From the NCBI RefSeq assembly GCF_003072065.1, contig NZ_QCYG01000007.1, forward strand, positions 224,929 to 288,928: a stretch of 64,000 nt of DNA. The letters are read 5' to 3'. The position numbers and the translations under genes are program-made. Every line of letters starts with the position of its first letter. Position 1 is the stretch's first letter. The stretch is from Thalassorhabdomicrobium marinisediminis. GTDB taxonomy: Bacteria > Pseudomonadota > Alphaproteobacteria > Rhodobacterales > Rhodobacteraceae. Below are positions 35,832 to 45,519 of the stretch, piece by piece. Under the pieces are notes generated by a model, which was not told the origin of the DNA, made no database searches, and was given only the letters and a program-made list of their open reading frames with translations.

Positions 35832-37808
35832 ATGACAACACAAGCCCCAGTCGCGATACCGCGCCCGCACGATCTGCGCCCTGCCCGCCTTGGGCGGCTG
35901 ATCCCGCCGCTTGCGCTGCTTGTGTTCGGCGCGCTGTTCCTGCGCTCCGTGGCCGATCTGGGCCCGGCCGAGGTTCTTGAGGCGATCACGGGGATCACCC
36001 CCGGACAATGGGCGCTGGCGCTGATCTGCACCGCTTTGAGTTTCTGCGCCGTGGGGCAATATGACCTATCGGTGCATCGCGCCCTGGGCACCGGGCAGGA
36101 CACAGGCCGGGCGCGGGCCGCCGGGGTGCGGGCCATCGCGCTGTCGCAGGCTCTGGGCTTCGGGGTCGTGACCGGCGCGCTCGTCCGCTGGCGTTGCCTG
36201 CCCGATCTTAGCGTCGCAAGCGCCCTGCGCCTGTCTTGCGCGGTCAGCCTGTCGTTTCTGGCGGCACTTGCGGTTTTGACCGCTCTGGTTTTGCTCTGGG
36301 TCGACCTACCGGCGCTTGACGACGCGCTCACGCCCATGACCGGGCTGGCGCTGGGTGGCCTCGCGCTCGGCGTGTCGGTTTTGATCGCCAAAGGGGCCAA
36401 ACGGTTCGGGCTGGCCGCCGTCGCGGTCACGCCACGGCGGGTTGGTGCTCTGATGATCGCCTGCGCGCTCGACACCGGGTTTGCGGCGGGCGCGCTCTGG
36501 GTGCTTTGGCCCGGGGCTGTGGGCTTTGACGCGCTGTTTGCCGCCTACCTGCTGGCCCTCGGGGCGGGGCTTGTCTCGAACTCCCCCGGAGGCATGGGCG
36601 CTTTCGATCTGACCTTGCTGGCCCTCCTGCCCGCCTCTGACGGCCCCGCAGCGCTCGCCGCCCTGCTGGCGTTCCGTATTGTTTACTATGCAGCTCCGGC
36701 GACGCTCTCGCTCGTCACTCTGCTGCACCCGTCGCCCCGCGCCAAGCCCGCAGCGGCAACGGTTCCCGACCACCCCGAAGCCGCATTGCGCCATCAGGAC
36801 GCCCGGGTGATCCCCCATCCAGCCGCCCCCCTGCTGACCCTGCCGTGTTGGGGCGCGGGGGCCGTGCTGGGCGACCTGCCCGCCGGACTGGAGCTTTCCG
36901 ATTTGGGCCGCGCCCGCCCCGTCGCACTTTACAAATGCGGGCCCGAACAGGCGGCACAGGCCCGCCGCGCGGGCTGGGCCGTGCTGCGCATCGCGCAAGA
37001 GGCGACCCTGACCCCCGCCACCTGGAGCGCCGAGCGTCCGGCCTGCCGCCAGTTGCGCCGCGCCTTGCGCCAGTTCGCACACTCCGGCTTGCATATCGCG
37101 GAATGCACCGACCCCGAAACCCTGCGCCCGGTCGCGGCAGATTGGGCGGCGGCCCACGGGGGCGAACGCGGGCTGTCCATGGGGCGCTATTGTCCCGACT
37201 ATCTGCGCCGCCAGCGGGTCTTCGCGGCCTATGATGGCCAGACGCCCTGCGCCTTCGTGAGCTTTCATTGCGGGCGGGTCTGGACCCTTGACCTTATGCG
37301 GCACCGGAGCGACCTGCCCCATGGCACGATGCAGGCGCTTGTCTGCGCCGCGATCGCAGCCGCCCGCGCCGACGGGGCCTGTCGTCTGTCCCTTGCCGCG
37401 GTGCCGGATGTCGACCCTGCGGCCCCCTTTGCGCAGCGTGTCACGGCCTCGGGTCAGGGATTGCGGCGCTTCAAGGCCGCTTTCGGCCCCGTTTGGCAGC
37501 CGCGCTATCTTTGCGCGCCGGGCAAAGTCCGCCTTGCCCTGACGGCTGCAACTCTGGCCCACCGCATCCGCGCGCGCGCCCGCCAAGCCCCCGTCTTCCG
37601 GCAAGATCGCGACGTTCACAGGTTTGTTGAAGATTATTCATTTGCACCCGAGCCGACCCCGTGCGAAGCGCACTCAACCGAAACCGGAGCCCTACGCCAT
37701 GACAAACGCCCTTACCGAACTGCTGAAAACGCGCGATTGGTTGCTCGCCGATGGGGCGACCGGCACGACCCTGTTCAACATGGGGCTGCAGTCCGGCGAC
37801 GCGCCTGA
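35832..37808 (+). CDS. MprF-like membrane protein with DUF2156 domain
   Basis: The product has 658 residues. The N-terminal half has about eight membrane helices, with the flippase-like segment GLVSNSPGGMGAFDLTLLAL. The C-terminal half is a GNAT-fold DUF2156 domain of the type that moves aminoacyl groups from tRNA to phosphatidylglycerol (SMGRYCPDYLRRQRVFAAYD, VWTLDLMRHRSDLPHGTMQA, LRRFKAAFGPVWQPRYLCAP). Aminoacylation is not proven. The frame runs 110 bases into the following homocysteine methyltransferase gene, and the last 70 residues do not look like the family. The ATG at 35832 follows GGGAGG at a distance of 11 bases. Confidence 0.85.
   Translation: MTTQAPVAIPRPHDLRPARLGRLIPPLALLVFGALFLRSVADLGPAEVLEAITGITPGQWALALICTALSFCAVGQYDLSVHRALGTGQDTGRARAAGVRAIALSQALGFGVVTGALVRWRCLPDLSVASALRLSCAVSLSFLAALAVLTALVLLWVDLPALDDALTPMTGLALGGLALGVSVLIAKGAKRFGLAAVAVTPRRVGALMIACALDTGFAAGALWVLWPGAVGFDALFAAYLLALGAGLVSNSPGGMGAFDLTLLALLPASDGPAALAALLAFRIVYYAAPATLSLVTLLHPSPRAKPAAATVPDHPEAALRHQDARVIPHPAAPLLTLPCWGAGAVLGDLPAGLELSDLGRARPVALYKCGPEQAAQARRAGWAVLRIAQEATLTPATWSAERPACRQLRRALRQFAHSGLHIAECTDPETLRPVAADWAAAHGGERGLSMGRYCPDYLRRQRVFAAYDGQTPCAFVSFHCGRVWTLDLMRHRSDLPHGTMQALVCAAIAAARADGACRLSLAAVPDVDPAAPFAQRVTASGQGLRRFKAAFGPVWQPRYLCAPGKVRLALTAATLAHRIRARARQAPVFRQDRDVHRFVEDYSFAPEPTPCEAHSTETGALRHDKRPYRTAENARLVARRWGDRHDPVQHGAAVRRRA
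37635..37648. promoter_or_regulatory. Operator-like motif upstream of the homocysteine methyltransferase gene
   Basis: TATTCA-TT-TGCACC. A closely similar palindrome, TATTCA-TT-TGCATA, lies upstream of the corrinoid protein gene (39866-39879); both also share GCACTCA about 40 bases further on. The two genes belong to one pathway, so a common regulator is likely. Confidence 0.5.
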
Positions 37809-38712
37809 GTTCTGGAACTTCGAACACCGCGACCGCATCACCGCGCTGTATCAAGGCGCGGTCGACGCAGGGTCGGACATTTTTCTGACCAATTCCTTTG
37901 GCGGCAATGCCTCACGCCTCAAGCTGCACGGCGGGCAGGACCGCGTGCACGAGATCAACAAGGCCGCTGCCGAGATCGCCCGCGAAGTGGCCGACAAGGC
38001 CCCGCGTAAGGTCGTGGTCGCCGGATCGGTCGGCCCCACCGGCGACATCATGGTGCCGATGGGCTCGCTCACCCACGAAAACGCGGTCGAAATGTTCCAC
38101 GAACAGGCCGAAGGGCTGAAGGCCGGGGGCGCTGACATCCTTTGGGTGGAAACCATCAGCGCCGGTGAGGAATTCCGCGCCGCGGCCGAGGCCTTTGCGC
38201 TGGCCGACATGCCCTGGTGCGGCACCATGAGCTTCGACACCGCCGGGCGCACGATGATGGGCCTGACCAGCGCCGATCTGGTCAAGCTGGTGGGCAAGTT
38301 GCAGCACGCGCCGCTAGCCTTCGGGGCGAACTGCGGCGTGGGCGCATCGGACCTGCTGCGCACGATCCTTGGCTTCAAGGCCGCGGGCCCCGATCAGCCG
38401 GTGATTGCCAAGGGCAACGCGGGCATTCCCAAATACGTTGATGGCCACATCCACTATGACGGCACGCCAGAGCTGATGGCCGAATATGCCTGCCTGGCCC
38501 GCGACAGCGGCGCCACGATCATCGGCGGGTGCTGCGGCACCACGCCCGAGCACCTGCGTTCCATGCGCGAAGCCCTTGAGACACGCCCCAAAGGCACGCC
38601 GCCCACGCTCGACAACATCACCGAAGCCCTTGGCGGGTTCTCGTCCGCGTCGGACGGCACCGGCGACGATGGCCCCAAGCGCAGCCCGCGTCGGGGCCGC
38701 CGGCGCGCCTGA
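37699..38712 (+). CDS. Homocysteine S-methyltransferase part of a split methionine synthase
   Basis: The 337-residue product is a zinc-dependent homocysteine-binding barrel of the MetH N-domain/betaine-homocysteine methyltransferase type. Key segments are WLLADGATGTTLFNMGLQSG, DIFLTNSFGGNASRLKLHG, GSVGPTGDIMVPMGSL, the zinc Cys in FGANCGVGASD, and the Cys pair in IGGCCGTTPEHLRSM. The last 40 residues are a charged tail. In Phaeobacter the MetH functions are split over separate proteins, and the nearby corrinoid gene fits this. The start at 37699 lies inside the 3' end of the MprF-like frame. Confidence 0.9.
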   Translation: MTNALTELLKTRDWLLADGATGTTLFNMGLQSGDAPEFWNFEHRDRITALYQGAVDAGSDIFLTNSFGGNASRLKLHGGQDRVHEINKAAAEIAREVADKAPRKVVVAGSVGPTGDIMVPMGSLTHENAVEMFHEQAEGLKAGGADILWVETISAGEEFRAAAEAFALADMPWCGTMSFDTAGRTMMGLTSADLVKLVGKLQHAPLAFGANCGVGASDLLRTILGFKAAGPDQPVIAKGNAGIPKYVDGHIHYDGTPELMAEYACLARDSGATIIGGCCGTTPEHLRSMREALETRPKGTPPTLDNITEALGGFSSASDGTGDDGPKRSPRRGRRRA

Positions 38713-38725
38713 TCCGGGCGGGCCG

Positions 38726-39805
38726 CTAGAACAGGCTCAGTTGATCCCCCACCCGCGGCGGCGGGCGGAACAGATCGCAGCGCAGCGGCGGCAGCCTATC
38801 CGCCAGACCAAGCCGTTTGCGCGCGATCCGCAACCGCGCCTGCATCTGCTGCGCCCAGACCCCCTGCCCGGTCATCCGCGTTCCGAAGTCAGCCTCATAA
38901 AGCTTGCCGCCATGCAGCTCGCGCACACGGTTGAGGACGCGTTCGGCCCGGTCGGGAAAATGTACATGCAGCCATTCCTGAAACAGGGGCGCGACCTCGG
39001 CCGGAAGGCGCAGCATCAAGGACGTGGCCGCCCGCGCGCCCGCATCCCGCCCGGCTTGCAGAATCCCCTCAAGCTCGTGATCGGTCAGCGCGGGCACCAG
39101 CGGCGAGGCCATGATCCGCACCGGAACACCGGCCGCCGCCAACCGTTCGATCACCTGCAGCCGCCGCGCCGGAGACGGCACCCGCGGCTCCATCAGGCGC
39201 GACACCTTCGGATCAAGCGTGGTGACCGAAATCCCGACCGTCGCCAGATTGTCCTTCGCCATCGCCGCCAGAATATCGATGTCCCGTTCGATCAAGGTGC
39301 CCTTTGTGACAATACTCACCGGATGCCGGAAGTCCTGCAACACCCCCAGCAAGCGGCGCATGATCTCGTGCTCTTTTTCGATGGGCTGGTAGGGATCGGT
39401 ATAGGTGCCGATGGCCAGTGTCGCAGGCCGGTAGTGGCGTTTGCGCAACTCTTCCGCAAGCACCTGCGGCGCGGTGGGCCGCGCAACCAGACGGCTTTCG
39501 AAATCCTGACCGGGCGACAGGCCCAACCAGGCGTGGCCCGGGCGCGCGAAACAATAGACGCAGCCATGCTCACACCCGCGGTAGGGATTGACCGACCGGT
39601 CAAAAGGCACATCGGGCGAGGTATTGCGCGAGATCACCTTGCGCGGCGCCTCCACCGCAACCTCGGTGCGCAACATCCCCTCAACCGGCGCCTCCCAGCC
39701 GTCATCGACCGCCACCCGCGCATAGGGCTCGAACCGGCTGACCGCATTGCTCACCGCGCCGCGGCCCCGCGCCTCTCCCCGCCGAAGATCATGAAGTTCG
39801 GACAT
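38726..39805 (-). CDS. PA0069-type radical SAM protein
   Basis: This 359-residue product has the radical SAM Cys motif in SVNPYRGCEHGCVYCFARPG (C-x3-C-x2-C), the following YRPATLAIGTYTDPYQPIEK, and a C-terminal region that matches the PA0069 family (FQEWLHVHFPDRAERVLNRV). It lies between two methionine-synthesis genes on the opposite strand. The family has no firm function; it has been compared with photolyase-like repair enzymes. A shared intergenic region with the corrinoid gene holds the operator-like palindrome. Confidence 0.88.
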   Translation of the reverse strand: MSELHDLRRGEARGRGAVSNAVSRFEPYARVAVDDGWEAPVEGMLRTEVAVEAPRKVISRNTSPDVPFDRSVNPYRGCEHGCVYCFARPGHAWLGLSPGQDFESRLVARPTAPQVLAEELRKRHYRPATLAIGTYTDPYQPIEKEHEIMRRLLGVLQDFRHPVSIVTKGTLIERDIDILAAMAKDNLATVGISVTTLDPKVSRLMEPRVPSPARRLQVIERLAAAGVPVRIMASPLVPALTDHELEGILQAGRDAGARAATSLMLRLPAEVAPLFQEWLHVHFPDRAERVLNRVRELHGGKLYEADFGTRMTGQGVWAQQMQARLRIARKRLGLADRLPPLRCDLFRPPPRVGDQLSLF

Positions 39806-39865
39806 GGCATCCTGTATAGAACAAATAGGGAACAAGTGAACCCCCTTCACGATCTTTCAGCGAAG

Positions 39866-39879
39866 TATTCATTTGCATA
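39866..39879. promoter_or_regulatory. Operator-like palindrome upstream of the corrinoid protein gene
   Basis: TATTCA-TT-TGCATA is an inverted repeat with one mismatch, placed between the divergent radical SAM and corrinoid protein genes. It matches the motif at 37635-37648. ArsR-type methionine-cycle regulators such as SahR bind short palindromes of this kind, but no regulator gene is visible here. Confidence 0.5.
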
Positions 39880-39974
39880 CGGGTCGCTCGACAGGCACTC
39901 AGTGTCGCAATCGGTCCAGACCCCGTGCGACAAACGGGCGCTAATGGACGAAAGACCAGAGAAGGGTTGGCGCC

Positions 39975-40679
<705 letters not shown>

Positions 40680-40716
40680 GACCCCGACCGGTCGCATCCC
40701 CAGCCCGGACAATATC

Positions 40717-41346
40717 ATGGAAACGGATGATCGAACCCTGACCGAAAAGGGCCTCGCCCCCAAGGGTCAGGGTCGCATCCTGCTGCTGGCCTGCGGGGCG
40801 CTCGCGCGGGAAATTTTGGACCTGATCAAGGCCAACGGCTGGAGCCACATGGACCTGCACTGCCTGCCCGCGATCCTGCACGTGCGCCCCGAACGGATCC
40901 CCGATGCAGTCGAGGCGGCGATCCTAAGACACCGGGCCGATTATGACGAGATCTTCGTCGTCTATGCCGATTGCGGCACCGGGGGCCGGCTGGCGGCCCT
41001 GTGCGCGCGGCTCGGGGTGGAAATGGTTGCAGGCCCCCATTGCTATTCCTTTTTCGAAGGTAACGCCGCCTTCGCGGAAAAAGATGAGGTCGATTGCTTC
41101 TACCTGACCGATTTCCTCGTCCGGCAGTTCGAGTCCTTCATCGTCAAACCGCTGGGCCTCGACCGCCATCCGGACCTGCTCGAGATGTACTTCGGCAATT
41201 ACAGAACGCTGGTCTATCAGGCGCAGACCGACGACCCGGCGCTCACGGAAAAAGCCAAGGCCCATGCGGCCTATCTGGGCCTTGCGTTTGAGCGTCGTCT
41301 GACCGGCTACGGTGAGCTTGCCACCACGCTCGAAACCCTGCGCTAG
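40717..41346 (+). CDS. DUF1638 domain protein
   Basis: The 209-residue product has the family start ILLLACGALAREILDLIKAN, the DCGTGGRLAALCARLGVEMV segment, GPHCYSFFEG with conserved Cys and His, and a C-terminal half with YFGNYRTLVYQAQ. DUF1638 genes occur next to corrinoid methyltransferase genes in many bacteria and archaea. No activity is established; a role in methyl-group handling for the split methionine synthase is inferred from context. It starts 37 bases after the corrinoid gene. Confidence 0.88.
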   Translation: METDDRTLTEKGLAPKGQGRILLLACGALAREILDLIKANGWSHMDLHCLPAILHVRPERIPDAVEAAILRHRADYDEIFVVYADCGTGGRLAALCARLGVEMVAGPHCYSFFEGNAAFAEKDEVDCFYLTDFLVRQFESFIVKPLGLDRHPDLLEMYFGNYRTLVYQAQTDDPALTEKAKAHAAYLGLAFERRLTGYGELATTLETLR

Positions 41347-41353
41347 ACCGGCC

Positions 41354-41375
41354 CTTCTCTGGTTCACTAATACCT
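41354..41375 (+). repeat. Short intergenic repeat copy 2
   Basis: CTTCTCTGGTTCACTAATAC-CT, identical in 20 of 22 positions to the copy at 19132-19153 and also placed just after a stop codon. Confidence 0.5.
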
Positions 41376-41399
41376 GAAATCCGACGCCGCGACGGGCGC

Positions 41400-41801
41400 T
41401 CAGGCGGCGGAGGCCTGAATCCGTTCCACCATGGCGCGCAACCCGTTGGAGCGCTGCGACGACAGATGATCGTTCAAGCCCAGACGCTCAAGCTCGTGGC
41501 GTGCGTCGACCGCGGGCACCTCGGCCACCGGTAGCCCGTTGTAGAGCGCCTGCAGGATTGCAATCAACCCGCTGACGATCATCGCATCGCTCGCGCCCTT
41601 GAAGGTGAACACGCCGTTGTCGATCTGGGGTAGCAGCCAGACCTGCGACGCGCAGCCCTCCACCTTGGTCGCGGGCACGCGGGCGGCTTCGTCCAGAGGC
41701 TCCATGTCGCGCCCCAGCTCGATCACATGGGCGTAGCGATCTTCCCAGTCGTCGAGGAATTCAAAGGTTTCTACAATCTCTTCAAAGGCTTCCGTGGCCA
41801 T
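41400..41801 (-). CDS. sufE: Cysteine desulfuration protein SufE
   Basis: SufE accepts persulfide from the SufS desulfurase and passes it to the SufBCD scaffold. The 133-residue product starts at an ATG after GGAGAGG, with a GTG two codons earlier as the alternative. The active Cys lies in ATKVEGCASQVWLLP; other conserved segments are FLDDWEDRYAHVIELGR and SDAMIVSGLIAILQALYNGL. It pairs with the sufT and IscA-like genes further left, although it is not in one operon with them. Confidence 0.95.
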   Translation of the reverse strand: MATEAFEEIVETFEFLDDWEDRYAHVIELGRDMEPLDEAARVPATKVEGCASQVWLLPQIDNGVFTFKGASDAMIVSGLIAILQALYNGLPVAEVPAVDARHELERLGLNDHLSSQRSNGLRAMVERIQASAA

Positions 41802-41816
41802 CTTCACCCTCTCCGC

Positions 41817-42977
41817 TCAACTGATTTCGAATGTGACGACCTTTTCGCCCTTCACAGCAAGGCCGATTTGACCGTCGCACAGGCGCAGGGCATCGGCGCC
41901 GAACACCTCTTTGCGCCAGCCGCGCAGCGCGGGCACGTCCCGCATCCCGCCGGCCAATGCATCAAGGTCCGAGCTTGTGGCGATCAGCTTCTGTGCCACG
42001 TTTTTCTCATCCGCCTTGGCCTTCAACAGAACCCGCAAAAGGTCCGCCAGTGCCGGATTGACCTGCAACTTCTCGCGGCGCGGGTCGGTCTTGGGCTGGT
42101 CCTCCGGCGCCACCTCCTGCCCGGCTTTCACGGCCGCCAGAATGCCCTGTGCGATGTCGCCCTTGCGGGCCTCACGCAGCAGCAGACGCGAGCGACCCAG
42201 ATCCTTCTCGCTCGCCGGTTTGGTCGAGGCGATCTCGATCATCGCGTCGTCCTTGAACACGCGGTTGCGCGGGATGTTGCGGGCTTGCGCATAGGCTTCG
42301 CGAAAGCGCGCCAACTCGCGCACGATCGACAGGAACTTGCCCGAGCTTGTGCGTGTCTTGACCCGTTTCCAGGCGTCCGCCGGATCGGTCTGATAGGTCG
42401 CTGGATCGTTCAGCACGGCCATTTCCTCGGCCACCCATTTTTTACGTCCGGTCTTTTCCAGCTGTGCTGCGAGGTATTCGTAAATCACCCGCAGATGGGT
42501 CACATCGGCCAGCGCATAGGCCTTTTGCGCATCGGACAGGGGGCGGCGCGACCAGTCGGTGAAGCGCGACGACTTGTCCACGCTGGCCTTGGCGATCTTG
42601 CGCACAAGCGTCTCATACCCCGCCTGCTCGCCGAACCCGCAGACCATGGCGGCGACCTGGGTGTCGAACAGCGGCGCGGGGATGATGCCCCGGTCCACGT
42701 AGAAAATCTCAAGATCCTGACGGGCGGCGTGGAACACCTTGACGACGCCCGCATCCTCGAACAGCGCATAAAGCGGATCAAGGTCCAGCCCCTCTGCCAA
42801 GGGATCGACCAGAACCGCATCATCGTTCCCGTCCCCGTTATACGCGAGCTGGATCAAACACAGCTTGGAATAATAGGTCCGTTCCCGCAGGAATTCGGTG
42901 TCGACGGTCACATAGGGATGTTTGGCGGCTTCGGCGCAGAACGCCGCGAGGTCTGGGGTCGTTGTAATTGTTTTCAT
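41817..42977 (-). CDS. rnd: Ribonuclease D
   Basis: This 3'-5' exoribonuclease works in tRNA maturation. The 386-residue product has the DEDD exonuclease domain (VTVDTEFLRERTYYSKLCLI, VKVFHAARQDLEIFYVDRG, KAYALADVTHLRVIYEYL) and the HRDC domain at about residues 205-290 (WKRVKTRTSSGKFLSIVREL). The start at 42977 drops an unsupported N-terminal stretch. It is followed by sufE in the same direction after 15 bases. Confidence 0.95.
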   Translation of the reverse strand: MKTITTTPDLAAFCAEAAKHPYVTVDTEFLRERTYYSKLCLIQLAYNGDGNDDAVLVDPLAEGLDLDPLYALFEDAGVVKVFHAARQDLEIFYVDRGIIPAPLFDTQVAAMVCGFGEQAGYETLVRKIAKASVDKSSRFTDWSRRPLSDAQKAYALADVTHLRVIYEYLAAQLEKTGRKKWVAEEMAVLNDPATYQTDPADAWKRVKTRTSSGKFLSIVRELARFREAYAQARNIPRNRVFKDDAMIEIASTKPASEKDLGRSRLLLREARKGDIAQGILAAVKAGQEVAPEDQPKTDPRREKLQVNPALADLLRVLLKAKADEKNVAQKLIATSSDLDALAGGMRDVPALRGWRKEVFGADALRLCDGQIGLAVKGEKVVTFEIS

Positions 42978-43070
42978 AACGTCTCTTGTCTGGGGAAGCA
43001 CGTTGCCCGGGCGCGGGCGGGCCCTCTTTCGGTTCTGTCTAAGCCAGCGCGAAGCGGATGGAAAGCACCC

Positions 43071-43661
43071 CTACGGGATCAGAACCGGCGTCCGGTCGCC
43101 GCGGGCGAAGCGGCGCAACACCGCTGGATAAAGTGCGTGTTCCAGCGGAAGGAGCCGCGCGGCCAGCGTGTCTGCCGTATCCTCGGGCCCGATGTCCAAC
43201 CGCGCCTGACCAAGGATCGGGCCATCGTCCAGCGCGGCCGTCACCTCATGCACGGTGCAGCCGTGGACGGCGTCGCCCGCGTCCAGCGCGCGGCGATGGG
43301 TGTGCAGCCCTTTGTATTTCGGCAACAACGACGGGTGAATGTTCAGCATCCGCCCCTCAAAGCGCTGCACGAAACCGGCGCTTAGCACCCGCATGAAGCC
43401 CGCAAGGCAGATGATGTCGGGCTGCGCCGCTTCAAGTATCGCGAGAAGTTCACCCTCGAACCCCTTGCGATCATTTGGAAATTCCTTGTGATCGACCGCC
43501 GCGACCGCAAGACCCATGTCGCGCGCGCGCGCCAAGCCGCCCGCCTTCGGGTCGTTGGACAAGACCAGCACCGGTCGTGCCGGATGATCGCCGGTCATGC
43601 TCTGGGCCAGCGCCACCATGTTCGACCCGCCACCCGAAATCAGGATGGCGACCCGTTTCAC
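43071..43661 (-). CDS. purN: Phosphoribosylglycinamide formyltransferase
   Basis: It transfers a formyl group from 10-formyl-tetrahydrofolate to GAR. The 196-residue product has [19 protein letters not shown], the catalytic region [20 protein letters not shown] with [20 protein letters not shown] (Asn-His), and [20 protein letters not shown] with the active Asp region. The ATG overlaps the purM stop, so the two are coupled. Confidence 0.97.
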   Translation of the reverse strand: MKRVAILISGGGSNMVALAQSMTGDHPARPVLVLSNDPKAGGLARARDMGLAVAAVDHKEFPNDRKGFEGELLAILEAAQPDIICLAGFMRVLSAGFVQRFEGRMLNIHPSLLPKYKGLHTHRRALDAGDAVHGCTVHEVTAALDDGPILGQARLDIGPEDTADTLAARLLPLEHALYPAVLRRFARGDRTPVLIP

Positions 43662-44710
43662 AACAGCGCCCCGGTGTAGCGCACGCCGCTGCCATTGGTG
43701 ACGGTGCCGATCTGTGTCACATCGTGGCCCGCGTCGGTAAAGGCCGCGCGCACGGCGTCCACCTCGCCCGGAGCAACGACAGCGACCATGCCCAGACCGC
43801 AGTTGAAGGTTTTGAGCATTTCCGCCTGATCCAACCCGCCCTCAGCCGCGAGCCAGCCGAACACCGGGGGCAGCGCCCAGGAAGACAGGTCGATCTGCGC
43901 GCCCAGCCCTTCGGGCAACACGCGGGGCAGATTTTCGGTCAAGCCGCCGCCGGTGATATGCGCCAGACCGTGCACGGCTCCGGGAATCGCGACCGCCGCC
44001 ACGGCGCCTTTGACATAAAGCGTGGTCGGGGCGAGCAACGCCTCGCCTAATGTACCTGCACCGAAGGGCGACGGGGCATCCCAGCCCAAGCCCGAGCGCT
44101 CGACGATCTTGCGGACCAGCGAATAACCGTTGGAGTGAACACCACTCGACGCCAGCCCAAGCAACACGTCACCCTCGGCCACGTTCGCGGGCAGCTCTCC
44201 ACCGCGTTCCATCGCGCCCACGCTGAAGCCCGCAAGGTCGAAATCACCCTCGGGATACATGCCCGGCATCTCCGCCGTCTCGCCGCCGATCAGCGCACAG
44301 CCCGAAAGCTCGCAGCCTTTCGCGATGCCGTTGATGATCCGCGTGGCCACGTCGAGCTCAAGCTTGCCGGTGGCGAAATAATCCAGAAAGAACAACGGCT
44401 CGGCCCCTTGGCAGACCAGATCGTTGACGCACATGGCGACCAGATCGATGCCCACCTCGTCCACCAGCCCGGTGTCGATGGCGATCCGCAGCTTGGTTCC
44501 CACGCCATCGGTCGCCGCCACGAGGATCGGATCGTCGTATCCCGCGCCCTTGAGGTCGAATAAGGCGCCGAAGCCGCCCAACCCGGCCATCACGCCGGGG
44601 CGGCGCGTGCGTTTCGCGGCCGGTTTGATCCGTTCGACCAGACTGTTGCCCGCGTCGATATCGACGCCCGCATCCGCATAGGTCAAACCCGTTCTTTCTG
44701 AAGTGGTCAT
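43658..44710 (-). CDS. purM: Phosphoribosylformylglycinamidine cyclo-ligase
   Basis: This enzyme closes the imidazole ring of AIR. The 350-residue product starts [20 protein letters not shown] and has [76 protein letters not shown] and the AIRS C-terminal fold. The start at 44710 is favoured over a longer frame with no family support. The purM-purN pair lies apart from the purC-S-Q group in this window. Confidence 0.97.
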   Translation of the reverse strand: MTTSERTGLTYADAGVDIDAGNSLVERIKPAAKRTRRPGVMAGLGGFGALFDLKGAGYDDPILVAATDGVGTKLRIAIDTGLVDEVGIDLVAMCVNDLVCQGAEPLFFLDYFATGKLELDVATRIINGIAKGCELSGCALIGGETAEMPGMYPEGDFDLAGFSVGAMERGGELPANVAEGDVLLGLASSGVHSNGYSLVRKIVERSGLGWDAPSPFGAGTLGEALLAPTTLYVKGAVAAVAIPGAVHGLAHITGGGLTENLPRVLPEGLGAQIDLSSWALPPVFGWLAAEGGLDQAEMLKTFNCGLGMVAVVAPGEVDAVRAAFTDAGHDVTQIGTVTNGSGVRYTGALL

Positions 44711-44997
44711 CGGCTGTATCCCCGCACTGTCCCGTGCCCGCGCGATACCCCATCGCCCGCGACGCATCAACCGAAGCTTGACAGCAGGTGACGCAAAATC
44801 CCACCCTTTCCGGGCAATGGAGCAGGTCCTTAAAATTCTGTCGCGCGGGCTGGGCTTTGAAGACATCCTAGCGGCGTCATGATCTATCCCCTTTTCCTCC
44901 AGCAGGCGCTGCCAGCCTGGCACGGATCGCGTTATTTCCCGACATCTTCCCCGACACCACTTGACCAGACCGGTACCTCTGCTACCAAACGCGCGGG

Positions 44998-45074
44998 GGG
45001 CCTGTAGCTCAATTGGTTAGAGCAGAGCGCTCATAACGCTTTGGTTGCGGGTTCAAGTCCTGCCGGGCCTACCA
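44998..45074 (+). tRNA. tRNA with CAT anticodon (Ile2 or Met)
   Basis: The 77-base gene reads GGGCCTGTAGCTCAATTGGT and ends CCGGGCCT-A-CCA. The anticodon stem encloses CTCATAA, so the anticodon is CAT. The T-arm GCGGG-TTCAAGT-CCTGC is intact and the CCA is encoded. The GGTTGCGGGTTCAAGTCC part resembles the lysidine-modified tRNA-Ile2 of other bacteria, but elongator tRNA-Met is possible. The first acceptor pair is G-U. A restriction-type gene follows 445 bases downstream. Confidence 0.88.
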
Positions 45075-45519
45075 GACAACAAGGGTATTGGAGCCACTCA
45101 ACGGGAAGGGCTCAGGTTCAGTGAAGCTGAAGTACTGCTGGTCACGCGTTGCACCCTAATTAGGCAAATTAAGAGCTCAGCCATTAGTGCCGCAATAGAC
45201 GGGAGGCGAAAGTGGCTCTGCAGCCTGTCGCGCTTGAACGACCCACCAAATCCGGTCTTTTGAAAACCGTCGTCCTAAGTCACTCGGAGCGCCAAGTCTA
45301 TGGATCAGATAGACTATAGCAGGCTTTCATGGTCTTCCAAATTCCGCCGTCAGCCATTGCACTGCAAACATTCGCCAAGGCTATTACCGCCCAGTTCATT
45401 GCTCAAACACTTCCTGACCAGTCGCCGGCTTTTAGGGTTTATCTTTCTGGCTATTGGTTAAAAACTCTCCATACCCCGGTCGGGAATGCGGAAAATAGTA
45501 TTTATTCAAAAGGACGCAA
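45075..45519. other. Gene-free stretch between tRNA(CAT) and the DUF262 gene
   Basis: About 445 bases with lower GC than the core and no supported gene, hairpin or repeat. It ends in an A/T-rich segment with AAAAGGACGCAA as ribosome site for the DUF262 gene. It may mark the junction of inserted DNA at the tRNA; I find no second copy of the tRNA 3' end within the window. Confidence 0.5.

Noticed and set aside
37629..37698. SAM-II, SAM-V or SAH riboswitch upstream of the homocysteine methyltransferase
   Set aside because: I could not fit the consensus pseudoknot segments of these riboswitches; the shared part with the corrinoid leader is a short palindrome instead.
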